Shown here piece after piece: positions 59,231-64,000 of a DNA stretch of 64,000 nucleotides (its first letter is position 1; each line of letters starts with the position of its first letter). Source of the stretch: Crocinitomicaceae bacterium (GTDB taxonomy: Bacteria; Bacteroidota; Bacteroidia; Flavobacteriales_D; Crocinitomicaceae). The position numbers were made by a program, and so were the translations under genes. The notes under the pieces were generated by a model. That model was not told the origin of the DNA. It was given only the letters and a program-made list of their open reading frames with translations, and ran no database searches. The stretch covers positions 1 through 64,000 of the forward strand of contig JAGYIR010000008.1 in the NCBI GenBank assembly GCA_018402525.1, read 5' to 3'.

Positions 59231-60322
59231 ATGTTTAAGGTAGCACATGTCATAGGACGTATTCTTAATTTGCTATTGTTGGTGACGGCTTTTGTTGCTA
59301 ACATTAGCCTTACGATGGCCCAAAAGGTGGAGCCTATGAACATCTTATTTATTGGCAACAGTTATACACACATGAACAACATGCCGAGTATTTTTGAAAA
59401 ATTGGCAGTCAAAGCGGGTAAAAACGTTTATGTAGAGAAGAATACACGGTCAGGAGCTTCTTTTAAAGTGCATTCTGAGCGTGAGGATATGTATGAGGCA
59501 ATTAAAAGCAAGAAGTGGGACTACGTTATTCTACAAGGGTATAGTAGAGAGTTTGCACATACACCGCAACACATCGATACGGCGACGATGCCTTATTTGA
59601 TAAAGATTACTGATTCTATTTATGCAAACAATCCGTGCACCAATATTTTATTGTACATGACATGGGGATATGATAATGGTTTCAGTGAAAATCCGGCGTT
59701 AGACACGTACACAAAAATGGCGGATAGCATTGCAAGAGGATACCAGTACGTGAGTGATATTTTCAATCTTCCAATTGTTCCAGTTGGAAAGGTATGGAAA
59801 CAAGTAAGAGAAAAGGGTATTATTAACCTGTATGCACAAGACAAAGCACATCCGAATATCAATGGTTCGTATTTGATCGCTACAACGTTTTACGAAGCTA
59901 TATTTAACGAATCGACAGAGAAAATTTTTACGTCAACCATTAAGTCGGATTATGCCCGGATTATTAAAAAGGAAACCAATGTCTATTTGACAAAATGGCG
60001 AAGTCAATACCGTTTGAATGATAATCGATTTGAACTGAAACCTTATATCACGGCCAAGGGTGAATATACTTTGGAAGTTACTTCCGCCTTTTCGTGCGCG
60101 CAAAGCATACGCTGGGATTTTGGAGATGGCAACAGCTCAACGAAATTTAATGGAACGCATAAGTTTGCCAAACCAGGAAAGTACAAAGTGGTGCTCACAG
60201 TTACAGATGATTGCGGTGAACGACGCTACGAACGCTTAATTCAATACGAAAAACCAGAAAAACCGTCAGAGAAAAATCCTACCAGACCGAAATACAACAT
60301 TGGTAATAACAAGAAAGTCTAA
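59231..60322 (+). CDS. exported SGNH-like hydrolase with PKD domain
   Basis: 363 residues. A signal peptide (about 1-30) precedes an SGNH-type domain: LFIGNSYTHMNNMP with the Ser, DYVILQGYSRE, and DKAHPNINGSYL with Asp and His. A PKD-like domain (about 280-340, IRWDFGDGNSSTKF, YKVVLTVTDDC) and a Lys/Pro-rich tail follow. It may be an esterase acting on carbohydrate outside the cell; no sorting domain is seen. Convergent with the next gene with a 4-bp overlap of ends. Confidence 0.8.
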   Translation: MFKVAHVIGRILNLLLLVTAFVANISLTMAQKVEPMNILFIGNSYTHMNNMPSIFEKLAVKAGKNVYVEKNTRSGASFKVHSEREDMYEAIKSKKWDYVILQGYSREFAHTPQHIDTATMPYLIKITDSIYANNPCTNILLYMTWGYDNGFSENPALDTYTKMADSIARGYQYVSDIFNLPIVPVGKVWKQVREKGIINLYAQDKAHPNINGSYLIATTFYEAIFNESTEKIFTSTIKSDYARIIKKETNVYLTKWRSQYRLNDNRFELKPYITAKGEYTLEVTSAFSCAQSIRWDFGDGNSSTKFNGTHKFAKPGKYKVVLTVTDDCGERRYERLIQYEKPEKPSEKNPTRPKYNIGNNKKV

Positions 60323-61494
60323 TGGTCTTTTTTCTTAAATGGGCTTAGGATTTTTTGCTTGATTCCATCAAAAAACTCGAAATACTTTATAAAGAATACA
60401 AACAAGGTAATGAACAGGGCAGCGCCTAACACTGACTGCCAGCCGTTTAGAGCTCTACCCATAAATTGATTGAGACCAATTCCAAAAAGACCCCCATACA
60501 AAATCATTACGTGAATAATGTATATTGGAAGGGTGTTCTGTCCAATCTTTAAAAACAGCTCGCCTTTAAAATTCACCAGTTTATCAAAGAGCATGAGTAA
60601 TCCTAAGGCAATAAAAATCTGACCTAATCTCCCATATAACCATGCGTTATGCACTAAGTCAAGTTTCCAGAAACCGATCATGGCCAGAGTATCATCAATT
60701 AAAATACCTATAGGGCGCCCAAACGTATTTAGTAGGAGACCGACCACAATAAAGACCATTGGAAACCAGTATTTTTTCACATCATCCTGAAATCGAATAA
60801 TCAACGCACCAACCATACCACCGTAGAGGGTAAATGCCATCCAAGGGATTATGGCAAATACAGATTTGGGTCCGTGAATCATGTTTTGAATGACCTGCGG
60901 GAATCCCGACGGAAGATAAACGCCTTCAGGAAGGGTTTTCATGTAAGGATAAAAACTAAAAACAACAGTTCCAGCTATGAAGTAATACAGAAATAAAGGT
61001 CCTCTGTTAATCAATTTGTACAGTCCGAAAATGAGAAGCAAGCCTATGATTCCAACTCCAATCGATTGAAGCACGTGAAATGCATACAACCAAGGGAACT
61101 CATGATTAAACGTATTTCCAACATGTCTTAAATTTAACTGGAGTGCATACCCCCAAAAAAGTAACTCGAACGCTCTTCGAAATCCTCGTTTAACTCTAGG
61201 ATTTCGCATATATCCTGCCTGCTTATTACGTGCCAAAAGGTACACAAATACGAGACCGGTTACCGTGAAGAAAAGTGGCGCAGTAAACCCCTTCATGAAA
61301 TACCACCAATCGAATAACAAATACCCAGATGTGCCATTTTGCTTCACCAGTTCAATCATTGGCTTGAAATCTTGAAAGGTGTGCTCAATAAAGTGACCTT
61401 CGAGCATTAACAAGATGGCAAAAGAACGCGCCATGTCAATAAACTTAAGACGGACTTTTGGCTTTTGAATGATTTCTATTTCTTCCTCGCTCAT
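60319..61494 (-). CDS. membrane acyltransferase, HGSNAT/DUF1624-like
   Basis: 391 residues with about ten membrane helices. RLKFIDMARSFAILLMLEGHF at the start carries the conserved Asp and the His thought to be acetylated in heparan-alpha-glucosaminide N-acetyltransferases. PLFFTVTGLVFVYLLAR and LPIYIIHVMILYGG are typical of this superfamily. It may acetylate a surface or periplasmic sugar. No operon partner is close; 50 bp separate it from the OmpA-family gene. Confidence 0.75.
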   Translation of the reverse strand: MSEEEIEIIQKPKVRLKFIDMARSFAILLMLEGHFIEHTFQDFKPMIELVKQNGTSGYLLFDWWYFMKGFTAPLFFTVTGLVFVYLLARNKQAGYMRNPRVKRGFRRAFELLFWGYALQLNLRHVGNTFNHEFPWLYAFHVLQSIGVGIIGLLLIFGLYKLINRGPLFLYYFIAGTVVFSFYPYMKTLPEGVYLPSGFPQVIQNMIHGPKSVFAIIPWMAFTLYGGMVGALIIRFQDDVKKYWFPMVFIVVGLLLNTFGRPIGILIDDTLAMIGFWKLDLVHNAWLYGRLGQIFIALGLLMLFDKLVNFKGELFLKIGQNTLPIYIIHVMILYGGLFGIGLNQFMGRALNGWQSVLGAALFITLFVFFIKYFEFFDGIKQKILSPFKKKDH

Positions 61495-61544
61495 GTTCTT
61501 TGTTGAAGGCGTAAAAATAGGATTTTATAACGAACTTTCGGTGA

Positions 61545-63785
61545 TTAGGGTTTAATTTCAGTGGATATATACAACCTTAACTCTTCAGGACTGTCCTTTA
61601 GTTTAAGGTAGATCGATTCGACGAAAAAACCCATTTTAGTTGACGTGTCAATGTTCATTTCCACAGTGGTAATTTCTCCAGGTGCTAAGATTGTTTTATT
61701 CACCGTCGCAGTTACACAATCACAAGGTATTCTCAACGGTTCTAATTCAATTGTTGAATTGGATTCATTTTTAATTTGAAACGATTCGGAAATTAATTCA
61801 CCCTGTTTTCTGATTCCACCATCTTTTACGGGTTTATCTGTGGTCAGCGCAAATTTCTCATCATCCTTTAAATAGCTCACACTTTGAATTTCAATTTTAC
61901 GTTCAATTGCTGCGGCTCTTGAATACACAGAATTTTGTACATCATTTGGGTTATCACTCGTTAGTTGATTAGCTGTGTATTCACCAAACGGAATTTGTGA
62001 GAACACAACATGTCCTCCATTCTCGGCAGTGTCATCCAAGTATTTTGCAAAAACCCCATTGTCGTATTCCCGCATGTAATTCACCAAAGAGGAAATTCTT
62101 CGTTTCGTTAGGTTGACATTGTAATCGGTTTTTGCTAGTGGACTCGCAAATCCTTTGACTGTAATGTTTATTTTGGCTCCACGGTCAAGTTCCTTCAACA
62201 ATAAATTTCTAAAGAGTGTTAAATCGGATACGCCTTTGTCGACGTATTCGATGAAGAAATCTTCGATTTCTTCTGATGCAAATTCCGCTTTTTCACCGGT
62301 CAAACCTTTTCCGTACTCCTTTTTGTATTGATCGAGCATAGAAGTGTATTCATTGTAAGTTGTGATGTAATTCAGTTTGGTCAGTGTATCCCAAGAGCGT
62401 GGATTTGGTACATCGTTGTGGAAATACAGTGTTACAGGTAAACGTTTATTTAGTTCTTCAAGTGTTTCTTCTATTGTCGGAGGTTCCGGTTTTTCAGGTG
62501 GCACGAGCGCAAAAATATCACTGCAACAGGTTGGATTTTTACTGTAGTAAACACCTAGGCGATTGGAAGTAATAAAGGAACTGTCACCATAATTAAAAAA
62601 GTACAAATCGTTGGCAGCACTGTTGTAAGGAATTCCAGCGTTTACAGGGTCACCAAATTGGCCATTGTAAGTAGAGTAGAAGATATCATACCCACCGAAA
62701 CCTTCGTACCAAGAACTTGAAAAATAAAGTCGACTATTTTTATCGTCCCACCAGGGTGTTAGTTCGTTGTCAATTGAATTAAGCGTGCGAATCGCGCGGA
62801 CCTTGCTGAATTGATTACCGTTTTTAATTGTACTGTAAAATAGGTCGAGCCCACCTTTTGTATCTTTTCTATCCGAAGCGAAAATCAGCGCTTCTTGACC
62901 ATCAAGATTAGCAATACATGGCATTGTTGTGTTTGCTCCTTCTTCGTTGATAATCTCACCTAAAAAGTCAATATTTGTCCATTGACCATTGTTGTAATAC
63001 GCGACCATGATCTTACACGTATAGTTATAACCCTGCTCACTACATTGACTAAAATAAAACCGTTTGCCATCCAATGAAAAAGTGCCGTTTCCAGAATTTA
63101 GGTTTTCAAAGAAAAGCGACTTAATTTTCTCAGACGATTCAAATCCTTCTTCTGCTAGTTTACTTGAGTAGATGGACGTATGGTATTCCGTCGTGTAGAC
63201 TTCTTCCGCTTCACTTATCGAATCGGCCCGCAGACTAGAAAAGATCAGCTCATTGTTGTAAATTCCATGTCCAAATTCAGAGTTCTTTGTATTGACGGTT
63301 TCAGGAAGTTTGTTTATGATCACTTCAGCCGTGTCAATGATGGCAGATTTTGCCCAAATGCAACTTACCAATTCTTGTTTCGATTTCAGGTATAAGTAGC
63401 TTTTCTTATCCTTGTAATATTTTTTTTTGGCTTTTTTGAAGGTTTCGATTGCCTGATCGTATTTTCCATTTTGCTTTTGCATTAATCCCAGTCGCAACAG
63501 ACTGGAAGGATAGATCCGAGCTTCTTCACGTTCATACACTTTTGCGTAGTAAAATTCTGCTTTCCGATAATCTTTGTAAGCCCGATTCGTTTCTGCCATG
63601 AACCAATTGATATCAACAGATTGTGAATCGATTTCCATCGCTTTTTCATAATACTCCAATGCATAGTAATAGTCGCCTTTGTCAAATTGTTCTTTGGCAA
63701 ATTCCATGTATTTTTTGAGGTTGTTTTGACCGATAGCCATTGAACTGACACCCAAAATGAAAAGGACTAGATATAATCGGGACAT
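61545..63785 (-). CDS. exported TPR / PD40 propeller / OmpA / DUF1573-like multidomain protein
   Basis: 746 residues. A signal peptide (MSRLYLVLFILGVSSMAIG) precedes TPR helices (about 22-135), a PD40/WD40-like propeller (about 175-430, SFDGKRFYFSQC-type strands, LIFASDRKDTKGGLDLFY), an OmpA-like domain with a long insertion (about 450-630, ITVKGFASPLAKTDYNVNLT) and a C-terminal DUF1573-like Ig domain (about 650-746, RIPCDCVTATVNKTILAPGE). Related TPR-PD40-OmpA proteins (PorE-like) anchor T9SS parts to peptidoglycan. Its start overlaps the PorP/SprF end by 19 bp. Confidence 0.8.
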   Translation of the reverse strand: MSRLYLVLFILGVSSMAIGQNNLKKYMEFAKEQFDKGDYYYALEYYEKAMEIDSQSVDINWFMAETNRAYKDYRKAEFYYAKVYEREEARIYPSSLLRLGLMQKQNGKYDQAIETFKKAKKKYYKDKKSYLYLKSKQELVSCIWAKSAIIDTAEVIINKLPETVNTKNSEFGHGIYNNELIFSSLRADSISEAEEVYTTEYHTSIYSSKLAEEGFESSEKIKSLFFENLNSGNGTFSLDGKRFYFSQCSEQGYNYTCKIMVAYYNNGQWTNIDFLGEIINEEGANTTMPCIANLDGQEALIFASDRKDTKGGLDLFYSTIKNGNQFSKVRAIRTLNSIDNELTPWWDDKNSRLYFSSSWYEGFGGYDIFYSTYNGQFGDPVNAGIPYNSAANDLYFFNYGDSSFITSNRLGVYYSKNPTCCSDIFALVPPEKPEPPTIEETLEELNKRLPVTLYFHNDVPNPRSWDTLTKLNYITTYNEYTSMLDQYKKEYGKGLTGEKAEFASEEIEDFFIEYVDKGVSDLTLFRNLLLKELDRGAKINITVKGFASPLAKTDYNVNLTKRRISSLVNYMREYDNGVFAKYLDDTAENGGHVVFSQIPFGEYTANQLTSDNPNDVQNSVYSRAAAIERKIEIQSVSYLKDDEKFALTTDKPVKDGGIRKQGELISESFQIKNESNSTIELEPLRIPCDCVTATVNKTILAPGEITTVEMNIDTSTKMGFFVESIYLKLKDSPEELRLYISTEIKP

Positions 63786-64000
63786 ATTCTATGTACTATT
63801 TTTTTAGGTTTAAAACGATGGAGAATGTAGCGTACTGCAATTTCAAAACCACCTCTAGCCCGACTAGCGGGAACTAATTTGGAAAAATTAATATCGTAAC
63901 TCAATCCTACAAACCAACTTTGGTAATCCATACCAACAGAAATGTAACCAGCATCCTTATTTCTTAACCAGCCACCTGCGTAGAGCGCTCTGTATTCTCC
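63767..64000 (-). CDS. PorP/SprF family T9SS membrane protein, C-terminal end (start outside window)
   Basis: The last 77 codons of a barrel gene running into the window edge. The segment AGGWLRNKDAGYISVGMDYQ and SYDINFSKLVPASRARGGFE are typical of the PorP/SprF C-terminus. It ends HRICPDYI, close to the usual CPRF-like end. PorP/SprF proteins work with the T9SS or gliding machinery in the outer membrane, often encoded beside OmpA-domain proteins as here. Confidence 0.8.
   Translation of the reverse strand, partial: GEYRALYAGGWLRNKDAGYISVGMDYQSWFVGLSYDINFSKLVPASRARGGFEIAVRYILHRFKPKKIVHRICPDYI

Overview
The window holds two kinds of DNA joined inside one reading frame. Bases 1 to about 9,890 are GC-rich (42 of 60 bases are G or C at 9781-9840). 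Their genes look myxobacterial or deltaproteobacterial: a eukaryotic-type Ser/Thr kinase, envelope proteins and an injection-system-like module. From about 9,890 to the end the DNA is AT-rich (22 of 60 at 9961-10020) and clearly Bacteroidota. That part has type IX secretion (T9SS) proteins, PorV/PorQ-family proteins, a TonB-dependent receptor, a geranylgeranylglyceryl-phosphate-synthase-family enzyme, TAnnTTTG promoters and few Shine-Dalgarno sites. It resembles a Crocinitomicaceae or Flavobacteriales genome. The join cuts through a Fic gene, so a chimeric contig is the simplest reading.

GC-rich part: the tail of a membrane Ser/Thr kinase (frameshifted), two exported proteins of unknown function, then a four-gene minus-strand operon. 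In transcription order this is a 229-aa protein with a GNQAV motif, an M20 deacetylase/peptidase (ArgE-like), a DUF4157 HExxH protein and a two-module AAA+ ATPase. The ATPase and DUF4157 protein are typical companions of extracellular contractile injection systems (eCIS), but no sheath, tube or baseplate gene is visible.

Bacteroidota part: a truncated Fic gene; a fused E1 alpha/beta 2-oxoacid dehydrogenase; a seven-repeat T9SS cargo; three tandem exported paralogues with a diverged centre; LpxD and a GAF-PP2C phosphatase; a PorV/PorQ-like to PorU2-like operon with a frameshift; pssA-purS; small genes; the rplM-rpsI-rpsB-tsf and pyrH-frr translation cluster; an OmpA protein, a truncated globin and two tiny lipoproteins; monomeric isocitrate dehydrogenase; and a surface-polysaccharide block (MBOAT, SGNH-like, rdgB, two glycosyltransferases, asnB, a methyltransferase). 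Then follow nadC, a GGGP-synthase-family gene, a TonB receptor / T9SS-type protein / PorV-like trio, greA-HIT, an SGNH-PKD protein, an acyltransferase, and an OmpA protein next to a PorP/SprF end.

The strangest stretch is about 55,741-56,820. There the T9SS-type gene becomes roughly 1.08 kb of DNA with stops in every frame, then resumes in the same frame with the expected C-terminal domain. It looks like equal-length replacement of coding sequence by unrelated DNA, not a natural intergenic region. Three other genes carry single-base frameshifts in short homopolymers, which suggests consensus errors. No rRNA, tRNA, CRISPR array or complete insertion sequence was recognised.
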